A stretch of DNA of 64,000 nt from Paraburkholderia youngii (lineage in GTDB: Bacteria > Pseudomonadota > Gammaproteobacteria > Burkholderiales > Burkholderiaceae). Both the position numbers and the translations under genes were made by a program. This document shows, one piece after another, positions 1 to 9,978 of the stretch; position 1 is the stretch's first letter, and every line of letters begins with the position of its first letter. Location: NCBI RefSeq assembly GCF_013366925.1, contig NZ_JAALDK010000004.1, forward strand, positions 1 to 64,000. Reading direction: 5' to 3'. Under the pieces are notes generated by a model. The model had not been told where the DNA came from, ran no database searches, and saw nothing but the letters and a program-made list of their open reading frames with translations.

Positions 1-40
1 AAATGGTGGCGACAAATGGAAAATACAGTGTCGAGAACAT
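1..40 (-). CDS. 5' end of the next gene in the hrpB operon, positional sctC candidate (partial)
   Basis: An ATG at 40 reading leftward follows an AGGAG at 48-52 with 7-nt spacing. Only 13 codons (MFSTLYFPFVATI) lie in the window, hydrophobic as in a signal peptide. It follows sctT on the same strand. In Hrp2 clusters the secretin gene hrcC/sctC often neighbours sctT and needs a signal peptide, so sctC is the first guess, made on position only. Too little is visible to prove it. Confidence 0.4.
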   Translation of the reverse strand, partial: MFSTLYFPFVATI

Positions 41-152
41 GGCTGTGCTCCTGGTGATGCGCTGGCTGCGTGTCATTCCGGATGGCAGTCAATGTAACGG
101 AGAGTTGAATCGAAACTCTCAAAAAGTCTCACTTCCGATGACAATTTGAGAA

Positions 153-1031
153 CTATTGAGTTTTTGTTGCCGGATTTGTCAAGGCTGGCGGCCGGGCGCC
201 CGACGCGGCGTCAGGTTTGTCGGCGCCTGCCCTCTGCGAAAGTGCCTGCATTGTGGCCGAGAAGTCTCGCAGATTGAGCTGATTCTTGACCTGATCCACA
301 AAGAGGCCAACGAAGAGCGCCAGCATTAGCAAGGTCATCGCTCCCTTGACGGGCTGGCTCAAGGTCGCCAGGTCGAACTTTGCCGCCGATTTGACTGCGA
401 AGGCGAAGGCGAAATCGATCAGCAGCAGGATCAGCATCATAGGCGCGGCGAGCTTGGCGACCAGTTGCATGAGCGTGTCGGTTTCGCGCATGGTGAACGC
501 TTCAATGATGTTCGAGACGTTGGGCGACGCTGCCGAAACTGGCCACCAGTTATACGACTCGTACACCGTTCCGAGGAGAAAGGTCATGCCGCCGAACGCC
601 CAGAACGCGGTGATCGCAACCTGGCCGAGCAGCGTGGCGGTAGGAGTGGAAGTTTCGGGCCGCGTGGGGTTGCTGATCTGCACGTTGTTGTAACCGGCCA
701 GGTCATCAATATAAGTGCCTGCGCCTTCCGCGACCCAGAACACTACGGACGCAGCGAAGCCGATCACGAGGCCGATCAGAATTTCGCGCATCTCCACTTC
801 GACCAGCAGCGCGCCATGCAGGGTGCCAATGAAATCGCCCGGCTGGCCATACGCAACGTAAGCGCTGAACAGTATGACAAGTGCGGTCCGGACGAGGCCT
901 TGCAGCACGGTGTGGCCAGTTGGCGGAAATATGTAGAAGGTGACAAACAGGCGCAGCGCACACAGCCCTATCAGGATCAGATAGCCGCCGATCAGTTCGA
1001 CGATTGGCGGGAGCGCGGCAATTGAATTCAC
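153..1031 (-). CDS. sctT: Type III secretion export apparatus protein SctT (HrcT)
   Basis: This is a 292-residue polytopic inner-membrane protein of the SctT/HrcT/YscT family, part of the SctRST export gate. Hydrophobic segments cover roughly residues 10-35, 40-60, 80-105, 135-160 and 185-255. A hydrophilic tail of about 40 residues ends in an Ala/Pro-rich stretch. The length is slightly above the usual 260-280 because of that tail. The ATG at 1031 overlaps the end of sctO by 4 bases, so the two are translationally coupled. It is the last complete gene of the leftward operon. The stop is TAG at 153. Confidence 0.95.
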   Translation of the reverse strand: MNSIAALPPIVELIGGYLILIGLCALRLFVTFYIFPPTGHTVLQGLVRTALVILFSAYVAYGQPGDFIGTLHGALLVEVEMREILIGLVIGFAASVVFWVAEGAGTYIDDLAGYNNVQISNPTRPETSTPTATLLGQVAITAFWAFGGMTFLLGTVYESYNWWPVSAASPNVSNIIEAFTMRETDTLMQLVAKLAAPMMLILLLIDFAFAFAVKSAAKFDLATLSQPVKGAMTLLMLALFVGLFVDQVKNQLNLRDFSATMQALSQRAGADKPDAASGARPPALTNPATKTQ

Positions 1032-1534
1032 ACGGGCACGCTCCGCGCGCGCAGCACGCGGCCAACGGCATTCTCCTGCGACTCGTCGTCAGCGCCATCG
1101 CTTGCCGTGTTGTCGATCTCGCGCTGTATGCGACTCGCACGGTCCTTGACCAGATCGATACACATGCGGTTGCTCGCGATCTGCTGGCGAGTCCGGGCAA
1201 TCGCAGCGTCGCATTGCGCCAGTTCTGCCTGCTGCCGTTCGAGAGCGGACAGGTTCATGTGATGGAGCTCGGCCACGCGCTGTAGGTAACGCTGCGCTTC
1301 ATTGAGCGCTTCGATAGAAAACGCCCGGGTTCCGCACGTGAGCGCATCCAGGCGTTCGTTGCGCTCGAGCAGCGCCGCGGCGCTGCTGTCGGCCTGACGC
1401 TGCCATGCGACACACAGCGCGACTTGCTGCGCCTGTCCCTCGCGCTGCTGCTGGAGCGTGCCACGCAAAACGTCGTCCAGCCGCTGGCGGCGACGCGCGG
1501 AAAGTTCGAGCGCCACGATGCGGCGATCGTTCAT
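1028..1534 (-). CDS. sctO: Type III secretion stalk protein SctO (HrpB7/YscO-like)
   Basis: This 168-residue protein is rich in Arg, Gln, Glu and Ala and is predicted to be almost wholly coiled coil (about residues 10-150). That is the hallmark of the SctO stalk, which sits on the SctN ATPase like the F1 gamma subunit. Primary sequence is poorly conserved in this family, so the call rests on composition, size and position between sctN and sctT, as for hrpB7 in Ralstonia/Xanthomonas. It overlaps sctN and sctT by 4 bases on each side. Confidence 0.85.
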   Translation of the reverse strand: MNDRRIVALELSARRRQRLDDVLRGTLQQQREGQAQQVALCVAWQRQADSSAAALLERNERLDALTCGTRAFSIEALNEAQRYLQRVAELHHMNLSALERQQAELAQCDAAIARTRQQIASNRMCIDLVKDRASRIQREIDNTASDGADDESQENAVGRVLRARSVPV

Positions 1535-2892
1535 AGCGCTGGTGCGCCGAGTTCGGCGAGGCTGGCGCGGGTGCGCTCAAGCGGTGTGAATTCATCGGTG
1601 CCTTGCGTGAGAAAAGCTTCCAGCGCGGCGCGCTTGGCAATCGCTTCATCGGCGACAGGATTGTTGCCCGCCTGGTATTCGCCGATCTGCAGCAGCATCT
1701 CGACTTCGCGATACTTCGCCAGCATTTCGCGCACCCGCCCGGCCGCTTGCAGCGTGTGTGCGGGCACCACGCGCGGCATCACCCGCGAGAGACTGCCCAG
1801 CACGTCGATGGCGGGATAACGGTTCTTCATTGCGATCTCACGCGAGAGGATCATGTGGCCATCGAGAATGCCGCGTACTTCCTCGGCCACCGGATCGGTC
1901 CCGCTCTCGTCCTCGGCAAGTACGGTGTAAAGCGCCGTGATCGAGCCTGAATGCTCTCCCGCGCCCATCCCCGCGCGTTCCAGCAAGCGCGGCAAATCAG
2001 CGAAGATCGAAGGGGGAAAACCGCGCCGTGCGGGCGGCTCGCCGGCGGCCAGGCCGATCTCGCGGCCCGCGCGAGCAAATCGGGTAAGCGAGTCCATCAT
2101 CAGCAGGACCCGCTGGCCCCGGTCGCGAAAATATTCGGCAACTGCAGTTGCAACATACGCGGCCTTCATGCGCTCCATGGAAGAGCGGTCCGAGGTCGAG
2201 CACACGACCACGGAGCGGGCCATTCCGTCCGTCCCCAGAATCTCCTCGACGAATTCGCGGACTTCACGTCCGCGTTCGCCAATCAGCGCGATCACGTTGA
2301 TATCGCACTCGGTGCCGCGCGCGAACATGCCGAGCAAGGTGCTCTTGCCCACGCCCGCGGGTGCGAAGATGCCTACGCGCTGGCCCTCCGCCAGCGTCAT
2401 CAGGCCATCCACCAGGCGCACGCCGGTAGTAAGAGGCTGCGTAATCGGGCGGCGGCCCATGGCAGGCGGCGGCCTACCGAACACCGGGCGCGTGTCGCTG
2501 GTTTCGATCGGCGGACCACCATCGAGCGGCACGCCCAGGCTGTCGATCACGCGGCCGAGCAGCGCGTCGCCTACGCCGACTTCCAGCGGCCGGCCGAGGC
2601 CGAACACCTGGGTCGACCGCGAAATACCGGAAAGCCGCGAGAATGGAGAGAGGAGCGCGAGGTCGCGCGTGAAGCCAGTAACTTCCGCGTGCTGCACCTG
2701 CCCGTCAGCCAGGTTGCGCAGCTCGCATAACTCGCCGAGCGATACGTCAAGCCCCGATACCTTGATCAGCGTGCCGACCACCTCGACCACCTTGCCTGTT
2801 CGCACGATGCCCGGCGCCTCGAGCAGCTCACGCTCGATTTCGTCGGTGAAAAGGCTGAAGTCCGCCTCGGGAGGAAGCCAGGGCTGGTTCAT
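1531..2892 (-). CDS. sctN: Type III secretion ATPase SctN (HrcN)
   Basis: This 453-residue F1-type ATPase strips chaperones from substrates and unfolds them at the cytoplasmic face of the injectisome. An N-terminal beta-barrel (about residues 25-95) is followed by the nucleotide-binding core. Walker A is APAGVGKST near residue 180 and Walker B is [12 protein letters not shown] near residue 265. The signature [14 protein letters not shown] is also present. The ATG at 2892 was chosen because it overlaps the sctL stop as ATGA; upstream in-frame codons lie inside sctL. Length is normal for HrcN (about 440-450). Confidence 0.97.
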   Translation of the reverse strand: MNQPWLPPEADFSLFTDEIERELLEAPGIVRTGKVVEVVGTLIKVSGLDVSLGELCELRNLADGQVQHAEVTGFTRDLALLSPFSRLSGISRSTQVFGLGRPLEVGVGDALLGRVIDSLGVPLDGGPPIETSDTRPVFGRPPPAMGRRPITQPLTTGVRLVDGLMTLAEGQRVGIFAPAGVGKSTLLGMFARGTECDINVIALIGERGREVREFVEEILGTDGMARSVVVCSTSDRSSMERMKAAYVATAVAEYFRDRGQRVLLMMDSLTRFARAGREIGLAAGEPPARRGFPPSIFADLPRLLERAGMGAGEHSGSITALYTVLAEDESGTDPVAEEVRGILDGHMILSREIAMKNRYPAIDVLGSLSRVMPRVVPAHTLQAAGRVREMLAKYREVEMLLQIGEYQAGNNPVADEAIAKRAALEAFLTQGTDEFTPLERTRASLAELGAPAL

Positions 2893-3698
2893 GTGCTGTG
2901 CGCCTCGCTTGTCTGGTCGCTCGGCGCATCCCCTTCCTCCAGCGCGCCCGAGCTGTGTTGCTCTGCGTCCAGGACGGCGCGCTTGAGCGCCCGTGACACC
3001 GCAGTGCGCACTGCACACAGCTGCGTTTCGAGACTGGCGTCGACCGTGCCGAAATCCGATTCTGCGATGCAACTGCCCGGCGCAAGCCGCCCGTCCGCCA
3101 CGATGGACATCGGAAACGCCTGCCCTACTTCCCGCCAACGCACGGCTAGCCGGTCGAAAGCAATGCGGGCGTGATCGTGGTCGTCAGGATGCACGGCGAT
3201 GTTCAGATAGGTCGCGCCGCCTGCAATGCGGTCGACTTCCAGAAGCGCCCTTTCAAACAACAGGCCGCGCTGCTCGACCCTCACCACCTTTTCGACAGCA
3301 ATCGACACGACGGCTGCCAGGCGCTCGCGCATGCGTCCGAGCAACCGCGCATGTGCGTCGCCTTCTTGCGCGGTGCGCTCGAACCAGTCTGCGAGCGCGC
3401 GCTGCTCGCCTTCGCGATAACCTTCCGCCTCTGCCGTCTCGCGCTCGCGGCGCGCCTGTTCGATCAACTCGACCGCCTCCGCACGGCCCGCATCGACAAG
3501 CCTTGCTGCTTCCTCTCGCGCCGCAGCCAGCACTGCCTCGCGTTCGCTGCGCAGCGCTCGGAAGCCTTCGTCGAGCGCGACCAGCGCGCCGAATTCCGCT
3601 GCGCCCATGATCTCCGCTGCAGCGCCCACACGCGTGCTGCCCGGATCATCAGTGGCGCCGTCCTGCAATTGACGAGTGTTTCTCAACCAAATAGCCAT
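2889..3698 (-). CDS. sctL: Type III secretion ATPase regulator/stator SctL (HrcL/HrpB5)
   Basis: This 269-residue SctL protein is the peripheral stator that links the SctN hexamer to the SctQ pods. The start at 3698 gives MAIWLRN, the typical HrcL N-terminus, and overlaps sctK by 16 bases. A long Ala/Glu/Arg coiled coil covers about residues 35-130, followed by a globular FliH-like C-terminal domain. The last 30 residues are acidic and Ser/Glu-rich. The 3' end overlaps sctN by 4 bases. Confidence 0.93.
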   Translation of the reverse strand: MAIWLRNTRQLQDGATDDPGSTRVGAAAEIMGAAEFGALVALDEGFRALRSEREAVLAAAREEAARLVDAGRAEAVELIEQARRERETAEAEGYREGEQRALADWFERTAQEGDAHARLLGRMRERLAAVVSIAVEKVVRVEQRGLLFERALLEVDRIAGGATYLNIAVHPDDHDHARIAFDRLAVRWREVGQAFPMSIVADGRLAPGSCIAESDFGTVDASLETQLCAVRTAVSRALKRAVLDAEQHSSGALEEGDAPSDQTSEAHST

Positions 3699-4426
3699 GC
3701 CCACTCCGGTAGCAGTTCCGGCAGCCGCGCAAATAGCCGCGCGGTACCCGGTGAATCGATCTCGCGCGGCATGCCGGTAATCCATGCGGGCGGATGCTGC
3801 ATGCGCGGCAACGCCAAGCCCAGCAGCGGACAGGGGGACACCTGCATTTCGAGGTCGCGCTGTATCAGCATCAGGCCTTCGAGCGAAAGTGCATCTGCGT
3901 CCAGTTCGCCCAGCGGCATGATCCGCGCCCGCATGCCAAGACGTGCAATATCCGGAGCCTCGGCAAGATGCGCGTCGTGCCATAGCGAATCGACTGAGCA
4001 CCCGGCCCACGCGGAGAGTTGCTTGCGCGAGCGCCGGTCGATCAGACGGCGCACTTCCGTGCGCCTGAACGACAGCGCGCGCATGCGCAGCACCTGCAGT
4101 CCGGTGACGGCAGGAACCACGTCGATCAGCGACGGATTGGGGCTCGCGCCTTGTGGCCGGGGACGCAAGGCCGGCTGCGAGAGTGTTTCGATAGACGGCG
4201 CGGCCACGCCCGCGCTTGCGCACAAAGCAAGCGACACACGCTCCACGGCAGCAGGCGACGACTGCGCAAGCGCGCGGTTCCATTCGGCGAGCTGCGCCGC
4301 GTCGAGCGCGAGCAGGAACAGCGTCCAGGACGGATGCATCCAGCGCGCAGCTTCGCCAGCGTTGGCGCGATAAGCGCGCAGCGCTGCCGCCGCGCGTATG
4401 AAAGGTTGGTTGAGCCGCGCGCTCAT
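3683..4426 (-). CDS. sctK: Type III secretion sorting-platform protein SctK (HrpB4)
   Basis: This 247-residue protein sits where HrpB4/SctK lies, between sctJ and sctL. SctK is the adaptor that connects SctD to the SctQ pods in the cytosolic sorting platform. The family is very divergent and the identification is mostly positional. Visible features are an Ala/Arg-rich helical N-terminus and a Trp-rich C-terminus (PEWAWLFG). The start at 4426 is preferred because AGGAG lies 10 nt upstream; an earlier in-frame ATG at 4510 has no clear ribosome binding site. Confidence 0.83.
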   Translation of the reverse strand: MSARLNQPFIRAAAALRAYRANAGEAARWMHPSWTLFLLALDAAQLAEWNRALAQSSPAAVERVSLALCASAGVAAPSIETLSQPALRPRPQGASPNPSLIDVVPAVTGLQVLRMRALSFRRTEVRRLIDRRSRKQLSAWAGCSVDSLWHDAHLAEAPDIARLGMRARIMPLGELDADALSLEGLMLIQRDLEMQVSPCPLLGLALPRMQHPPAWITGMPREIDSPGTARLFARLPELLPEWAWLFG

Positions 4427-4542
4427 GGTCGCGTCACTCCTGGTTTGCAGTCCGGTATGCAATCGGGTTTGCGAACGCGGCGCACGCGCGCTGGCGAGGT
4501 ATCGTGTCATTTGTCATTGCAGACGGCATCCGGCCGCGCCGC

Positions 4543-5367
4543 TCATCCTGCCGGCCGCGCAGGCACGCGTCCGAGAATCCGGCGCACGCGCCCGACCAGA
4601 CTCCCGCCCGTACCCTTCTCTGCGTCCGTCGCGGGCTCGCTGCCCAACTGCACGCTGCGCCGCGCCACCACCAGCAATGCGAGCGCAACCACGAGACAGC
4701 CGCCCACGATAGCCGCAATCACCCATGCCGGGGTGCCGGAAGCGCTTTTGATGCGGGCCACGTCGAGCGGGTCGGCTGCCACCGCGGTCACGCTGACTTC
4801 TTCGTAATTCAGGCCTTCCACGCTATGCATGACCAGTGTCTTGATCTGCGGCACCAGCGCGCCGACATCCGCGTCCGGCCGGTATTTGATGAACACCGCC
4901 GCCGACGACGGCTTGATGATTTGCGCGAGCGGATCGTTGTTCGGAAGCACGATCTGTACGCGTGCGACCAGCACGCCGTCGATTTTCGATAACGTCGACG
5001 AAAGTTCCTGCGACATGCCATAGATGAACCGCACGCGCTCCTCGGTCGGCGTGGACAACAGGCCGTCCTTCTTGAACAACTCGCCGAGGTTGTCGTAACT
5101 GCTGCGCGGCAAACCAGCCGCGCGCAACACCTGAATGGCCTGCACCACCTGGCTGTCATCCACTTGCAGCGACCAGGTCTTGCCGCTGTCTGGCGTCTCC
5201 TTGCCCGCATCCACGCCATGCTCGAGCAGCGCTACGAGGATCTCGTTGGCATCCTGCTCGGCCAGCTTGCCGTACAACTGCTTCTTGCAGCCGCCGAGAA
5301 GCATGCAGAGCGCAAGCGCGCACAACAGCCATCTACTTACGGGGCGCAGCGTGCTTGGTTCCACCAT
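4543..5367 (-). CDS. sctJ: Type III secretion inner-ring lipoprotein SctJ (HrcJ)
   Basis: This 274-residue protein forms the periplasmic inner-membrane ring. A lipoprotein signal peptide ends in the lipobox LLGGC with the lipidated Cys at residue 27 (start 5367). Two ring-building domains follow (about 30-100 and 115-200), including the stretch [18 protein letters not shown]. Then comes a C-terminal transmembrane helix (about 222-245) and a short basic cytoplasmic tail. An AGGGA upstream fits ATG 5367; ATG 5415 in the same frame is possible but spaces poorly. Confidence 0.95.
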   Translation of the reverse strand: MVEPSTLRPVSRWLLCALALCMLLGGCKKQLYGKLAEQDANEILVALLEHGVDAGKETPDSGKTWSLQVDDSQVVQAIQVLRAAGLPRSSYDNLGELFKKDGLLSTPTEERVRFIYGMSQELSSTLSKIDGVLVARVQIVLPNNDPLAQIIKPSSAAVFIKYRPDADVGALVPQIKTLVMHSVEGLNYEEVSVTAVAADPLDVARIKSASGTPAWVIAAIVGGCLVVALALLVVARRSVQLGSEPATDAEKGTGGSLVGRVRRILGRVPARPAG

Positions 5368-5428
5368 GTGCATTCCCTGCAGTTTTCTGAGTGATGACCC
5401 AACCAGCCGTTGCAAGCCGGAGGCGGAA

Positions 5429-5821
5429 TTACTGGTTCTTCATCAGTGTCTCGATTGCCGACTTGGTCGACTGGACCACGCCCATCTTCGCCTGCAGATC
5501 AAGCTGCGCGGTCGACATATTCAGCATCAGCGTTGTGGCGCTCGCCGATAGTTGCTGCATCGACATCGTTGGCGCCGCCTGGACGAACGCCTGGGCGTCG
5601 ACAGGAATGCGCTGCAGTTCTGCATCCTGGGTGGCCAGGACCTTCGCGGCGGTCTGCATGCCGCTGGGCGTGTTCGCGGCCGGTGCTTCAAGATGCGCAC
5701 CCTGCATCATCGACTCGAAGCGGCTGGCCAGCTCCGCCGGCGTCGTCCCGCCCTTGCTCCCGCCCTGCGCGAGCGAATCGAGTGCGGCCCGCATTTGCAG
5801 GGCTTCAATACTGATACTCAT
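5429..5821 (-). CDS. sctI: Inner rod protein SctI (HrpB2)
   Basis: This 130-residue protein matches the size and place of HrpB2, the early-secreted inner rod subunit needed for pilus assembly. It is polar and helical. The C-terminal region (about residues 90-130), rich in Met, Gln, Leu and Ala and ending [11 protein letters not shown], is the part typical of HrpB2/SctI. ATG 5821 has GGGAGA just upstream. It lies between hrpB1 and sctJ in the leftward operon. Confidence 0.85.
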   Translation of the reverse strand: MSISIEALQMRAALDSLAQGGSKGGTTPAELASRFESMMQGAHLEAPAANTPSGMQTAAKVLATQDAELQRIPVDAQAFVQAAPTMSMQQLSASATTLMLNMSTAQLDLQAKMGVVQSTKSAIETLMKNQ

Positions 5822-5913
5822 GGGTATCTCCCGACACATTGCCATGGCGTTGGCGCCGTGTTCACGTGAAACGATCTTCAAACCTGCACCAGACGATGCT
5901 CGGCGTCTCGCTT

Positions 5914-6510
5914 TCACGCGCCGATAAAGCCCTGGTATGGCGCGCCTTCGGCCGCCGCGCCTGCCTTCTGGCCGCTGCCTGCGCTATTCGGCGTGCCTCG
6001 TGCGTCCGCTGGTGCTCGCGCCATGTCGATCATTGCCGCAACCGAATCGGGCATGACAAACTTGCCGTTCAATTGACCGGCCCGCTGCGCGGCCATCAGG
6101 TCGTCCCGGGCAATCAGCGCGCGCATTAGCTTGTCCGCGTCTCCGCCCGCCGCGTCACTCTCGATCACTTCGCCCGCGCACTGGCGCCAATGCGGGTCGC
6201 CCTTTGCGGCAAGGCTGAAAGCAAGCAACGACTTCGCATACAGGAAGCCTGGCGCGCGCGCCACGACCTGGTGAAGGATATGGATCGCATCATCCCAATT
6301 GCCATTCACGATTTGCAGGATGCCGTCTAGCGCATCCACTTCGGGGACATCAGGGCGCAACACATGCAGTGCATCGAGCACAAGACCAACGTCTTCACGA
6401 TCCGCCGAAGGTCTAGGAAACTTTTCGAACAGCGCCACACACAACGTTTCAATCAATCCGCCGACAATTTCGGCACTGCAGTTCAGGTACTCCGGTTTGC
6501 TGGCGTTCAC
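5914..6510 (-). CDS. hrpB1: HrpB1/HrpK-family type III secretion protein, first gene of the leftward operon
   Basis: This 198-residue protein has the tetratricopeptide-like helical composition of HrpB1/HrpK (for example LRPDVPEVDALDGILQI and GFLYAKSLLAFSLAAKGD). In Xanthomonas HrpB1 is a periplasmic protein that binds peptidoglycan and pilus components. The reading frame is open from 6693, but the -10 element at 6550-6555 lies inside that longer frame, so translation must start downstream. GTG 6510 with AAGGAG at 6520-6525 (9-nt spacing) is the best start. Confidence 0.82.
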   Translation of the reverse strand: MNASKPEYLNCSAEIVGGLIETLCVALFEKFPRPSADREDVGLVLDALHVLRPDVPEVDALDGILQIVNGNWDDAIHILHQVVARAPGFLYAKSLLAFSLAAKGDPHWRQCAGEVIESDAAGGDADKLMRALIARDDLMAAQRAGQLNGKFVMPDSVAAMIDMARAPADARGTPNSAGSGQKAGAAAEGAPYQGFIGA

Positions 6511-6549
6511 GGCTGCTGACTCCTTGATGACTTCGGGCCGGTACGAAAG

Positions 6550-6611
6550 ACCATAGCAACTGGCAACACCGCCTCGCAGCACCGACGCGAAGCAAACGCA
6601 GCACACCCGAA
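6550..6611 (-). promoter_or_regulatory. PIP/hrpII-box promoter of the leftward hrpB operon
   Basis: Read leftward the sequence is TTCGG (6611-6607), 15 nt, TTCGC (6591-6587), 31 nt, then TATGGT (6555-6550). This fits the plant-inducible-promoter consensus TTCGB-N15-TTCGB-N30-32-YANNNT bound by HrpX/HrpB AraC-type activators. It precedes hrpB1 by about 40 nt. Confidence 0.9.
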
Positions 6612-6624
6612 GCGCCCGGCGTGC

Positions 6625-6686
6625 TTCGCCTCGCATGCGCTCGCTTCGCCTGCATACCGGCCGGCGCAAGCAGGGCGCGGTAACGT
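6625..6686 (+). promoter_or_regulatory. Perfect PIP-box promoter of the rightward sctU operon
   Basis: TTCGC (6625-6629), 15 nt, TTCGC (6645-6649), 31 nt, then TAACGT (6681-6686): an exact PIP box with a YANNNT -10. It diverges from the hrpB promoter only 14 bp away, so both secretion operons can be co-activated from one region. Confidence 0.93.
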
Positions 6687-6768
6687 CGGTCACGCTTCCG
6701 GCCCATCCCGGCTAAGCGCCGGCGCCACATCTTTCCCGGCATCCTCCCGCCGTTCACAGAGCCGTTTC

Positions 6769-7875
6769 ATGAGCCAGACCGACGAAAAGACTGAAAAGCC
6801 CACTCGCAAGAAGCTCGCGGACGCGCGCAATGACGGTCAGGCCGTACATAGCGCGGATCTGGTTTCGGCCGTCAGCATGGCAGCGGTGGTCCTGCTGCTC
6901 GCAGCGGGCGCAAGCCATCTCAACGACGCGTTTCGCGGCTTGATCGCGCTCGCGACCGTCTTCGTCGATGCCGATCATTCGGACACCAAGCTTTACGCAC
7001 AGTTGTTCAAGCTCGGCGGAGCGGCGCTGGTCGTGATCATTCCCTGCGTGTGCGCGGCAGCGCTCGCGGCGATCCTCGCCTGCGGCGCGCAGGTCGGCTT
7101 CAAGATCGCGATGAAACCCGTGACGCCAAACCTGACCGCCGTCCATCCAATGACCGGCCTCAAGCGTATTTTTTCCGTCAAGACCCTGATCGACATGGCG
7201 AAGATGATCATCAAGGCTGTGCTCATGGGGGCAGCCATGTATGTCACCATCAAGCGGCTGTTCCCGCTGATCGTGGGATCGCTATACCGGCCATTGCCGG
7301 GGCTCGTGCTGTTGATGTGGGACATCATGGTGCGCCTGCTGGTCACCGCGACGGCGATCCTGCTTCTGACCGGCGGCGCAGACGTCAAGCTGCAGTCGAT
7401 GATGTTCATCAAGCGGCTGATGATGAGCAAGGACGAAGTCAAGCATGAAAACAAGCAGCTCGAGGGCGATCCGCGCATCAAGCGCGAACGCCGGCGGATT
7501 GTGCGATCACTCCTGGAGACGGCGGTGCAGGCGCCCGTGTCGCAGGCTGATGTGATGCTCGTGAATCCGACACACTATGCAGTCGCACTGCGGTATGCAC
7601 CCGACGAACATCCGTTGCCGCGCGTGATCGCAAAAGGCATGAACGAACGGGCTGCAAGGCTGCGCGGCGAGGCGCATGATGCGGGCGTGCCGATCATTGG
7701 CAATCCTCCCGTCGCGCGCGCGCTCTACAAGATCGGCATCGACCAGCCTATTCCCGAGGAACTGTTTGAAACCGTGGCGGCGATACTTCGCTGGGTCAAT
7801 GCCGTCGGAGCGCAGCGCGGCGACACCGGAACCGCCACCTTCCGTTCCGGCGACTCCACGGACCTGTCATGTTGA
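6769..7875 (+). CDS. sctU: Type III secretion switch protein SctU (HrcU)
   Basis: This 368-residue export-apparatus protein has four N-terminal membrane helices (within about residues 25-215) and a cytosolic autocleavage domain. The self-cleavage motif NPTH is intact at residues 266-269, followed by YAVALRY. In this family cleavage there switches substrate specificity from pilus/rod proteins to translocators and effectors. It is the first gene of the rightward operon, about 80 nt behind its PIP-box -10, and overlaps sctV by 7 bases. Confidence 0.97.
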   Translation: MSQTDEKTEKPTRKKLADARNDGQAVHSADLVSAVSMAAVVLLLAAGASHLNDAFRGLIALATVFVDADHSDTKLYAQLFKLGGAALVVIIPCVCAAALAAILACGAQVGFKIAMKPVTPNLTAVHPMTGLKRIFSVKTLIDMAKMIIKAVLMGAAMYVTIKRLFPLIVGSLYRPLPGLVLLMWDIMVRLLVTATAILLLTGGADVKLQSMMFIKRLMMSKDEVKHENKQLEGDPRIKRERRRIVRSLLETAVQAPVSQADVMLVNPTHYAVALRYAPDEHPLPRVIAKGMNERAARLRGEAHDAGVPIIGNPPVARALYKIGIDQPIPEELFETVAAILRWVNAVGAQRGDTGTATFRSGDSTDLSC

Positions 7876-9971
7876 AAGCGTTCAAACTGCCCGCCGGGGG
7901 CGAACTCGGTATCGCGGCCATGATCGTCGCGATCATCTCGCTGATGATCCTGCCGTTGCCACCCGCACTGATCGACATCCTGCTCGCAATCAACATTGCG
8001 ATCAGCGTGACACTGCTCATGATCACGCTTTACGTGCCGAACGTGCTCTCGCTCTCCGCGTTTCCGACGCTGTTGCTGTTCACCACGCTCTACCGGCTGT
8101 CGCTGAACATTGCCTCCACCAAATCGATCCTTCTGGACGCCGAGGCTGGCCATATCATCGACAGTTTCGGCGAGCTGGTGGTAGGCGGCAACCTGGTGGT
8201 CGGGCTGGTGGTGTTTGGCATCATCACGACCGTGCAGTTCATTGTGATAGCGAAAGGTTCCGAACGCGCGGCGGAAGTCAGTGCGCGTTTTTCGCTCGAC
8301 GCCATGCCGGGCAAGCAAATGAGTATTGATGCCGACTTGCGCGCCAACCTGCTGACCGGCGAACAGGCACGCATGAAGCGCGCGACGCTTGCAATCGAAA
8401 GCCAGCTGAACGGCCGCATGGACGGCGCGATGAAGTTCGTCAAGGGCGACGCGATCGCAGGCCTCATCATCACGACCATCAACATTGTCGCGGGGATCGC
8501 CGTGGGTGTCGCGTACCACGGCATGAGCGCGGGCGAAGCGGCGAACCGCTTCTCGGTGCTATCGGTGGGCGACGCCATGGTCTCGCAGATTCCTTCACTG
8601 CTGCTTTCGGTAGCGGCAGGCGTGATGATCACGAGGGTCTCGGACGAACGGCGCTCGAAGCCGATTTCGCTGGGCGACGAAATCGGCCGCCAGTTGGGTG
8701 CCAGTGCGCGCGCGCTGTACTTCGCGTCGGCGCTGCTGCTTGCGTTCGCCGCTGTCCCGGGTTTTCCCGCCGCGCTGTTCCTGCTGCTCTCGGGAACGCT
8801 GGCGTTTTCTGCGTTCCGCCTGAACCGCAAGACGCCGCAGCCTCCGGCCCAGGAGGACGAAGGCCTCAATGCCATGCAACGGTCGGGCTCCAGGACGCAG
8901 ACGCCTGCAATCCTCACGCGCGCGCCGCAATTCACTTGCGCGCTAGGCGTGCGCATTGCGCCGGACCTGCTCGCGCGGCTGGCCATGCCGTCACTTGACA
9001 AGTCGTTCGATCTCGAACGCTGCGCGCTGCAGGAAGAACTCGGCCTGCCCTTTCCCGGCATCACCATGTGGACGCATGCCGCATTGCCCCCGTCCACCTG
9101 CGAGATCCTGGTCCACGACGTCCCGCAACTGCGCATTGAACTGCCGCCCGGCAAGGTGATGCTGCCCGAGGCTGCGCACACGCTGCATTTGTCGATGCCC
9201 GCAAGCGCGCCCGTGGACGCCGGTGCGCTCGCCGCGCTGATGGCGAAGGCGCAAACGCGCGACCCGATCGAACCCAGCGGCGCTCCCACGCACTGGATCG
9301 AAGACCGCCAGGTGCCCCCGAAGACCACGGTATGGCGCGCGGAGCAGGTGATCGCACATGCGTCGGTGGCGCTGCTGCGCCGGCATGCTCCGCTCTTCCT
9401 CGGCATCCAGGAAGTGCAGTGGATTCTCGATCAGCTCGGCGCCGAGTATCCTGGCCTTGTCGTCGAAGTGCAGAAGGGCTTGCCGCTGCAGCGCATCGCC
9501 GACGTGCTGCGCCGCTTGCTGGAGGAAAGCGTATCGATCCGCAACGTGCCCACCATCATGGAAAGCCTGATGGTATGGGGCCCGAAGGAAAAAGACACGC
9601 TGATGCTCACTGAGTACTTGCGCCGCGACCTATCGCGCTTTCTTGCGCATCGTGCGACCGCGGGCCGCAAAACACTTTCCGTGGTGTTGTTCGACCTGCA
9701 GGTCGAACAACATATCCGGCAGTCGATCAAGCAGACGCCCACCGGCAATTTCCTTGCGCTGCCGCCCGAGCACATGGCCACCCTCACTGAACGCATCAAG
9801 GCATTTGTGGGCGAGACGCCGCAAAGCGGCGTGGCGCTCGTCACGTCGATGGATATCCGCCGTTACGTGCGGCGCATGATCGAGACGAGCATCGGCTGGC
9901 TCGCGGTGTATTCGTACCAGGAACTGGGCGAGCAGGTCGAGTTCAAGCCGCTCGGCCGCGTTGGCCTTTGA
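7869..9971 (+). CDS. sctV: Type III secretion export gate protein SctV (HrcV)
   Basis: This 700-residue protein is the major export gate. About eight membrane helices occupy residues 15-325, including the conserved cytosolic loop region around RAAEVSARFSLDAMPGKQMS. A linker and a large cytosolic domain (about 345-700) follow, which forms the nonameric ring receiving substrates from SctN. Length and motif order are standard for HrcV. Translation is coupled to sctU by overlap. Confidence 0.97.
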   Translation: MLKAFKLPAGGELGIAAMIVAIISLMILPLPPALIDILLAINIAISVTLLMITLYVPNVLSLSAFPTLLLFTTLYRLSLNIASTKSILLDAEAGHIIDSFGELVVGGNLVVGLVVFGIITTVQFIVIAKGSERAAEVSARFSLDAMPGKQMSIDADLRANLLTGEQARMKRATLAIESQLNGRMDGAMKFVKGDAIAGLIITTINIVAGIAVGVAYHGMSAGEAANRFSVLSVGDAMVSQIPSLLLSVAAGVMITRVSDERRSKPISLGDEIGRQLGASARALYFASALLLAFAAVPGFPAALFLLLSGTLAFSAFRLNRKTPQPPAQEDEGLNAMQRSGSRTQTPAILTRAPQFTCALGVRIAPDLLARLAMPSLDKSFDLERCALQEELGLPFPGITMWTHAALPPSTCEILVHDVPQLRIELPPGKVMLPEAAHTLHLSMPASAPVDAGALAALMAKAQTRDPIEPSGAPTHWIEDRQVPPKTTVWRAEQVIAHASVALLRRHAPLFLGIQEVQWILDQLGAEYPGLVVEVQKGLPLQRIADVLRRLLEESVSIRNVPTIMESLMVWGPKEKDTLMLTEYLRRDLSRFLAHRATAGRKTLSVVLFDLQVEQHIRQSIKQTPTGNFLALPPEHMATLTERIKAFVGETPQSGVALVTSMDIRRYVRRMIETSIGWLAVYSYQELGEQVEFKPLGRVGL

Positions 9972-9978
9972 GCTTGCG

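Noticed and set aside
99..122. Hairpin gagagtt...aactctc as a terminator after sctT
   Set aside because: The stem is only 7 bp and is not followed by a T-run on either strand. A further gene start follows on the same strand.
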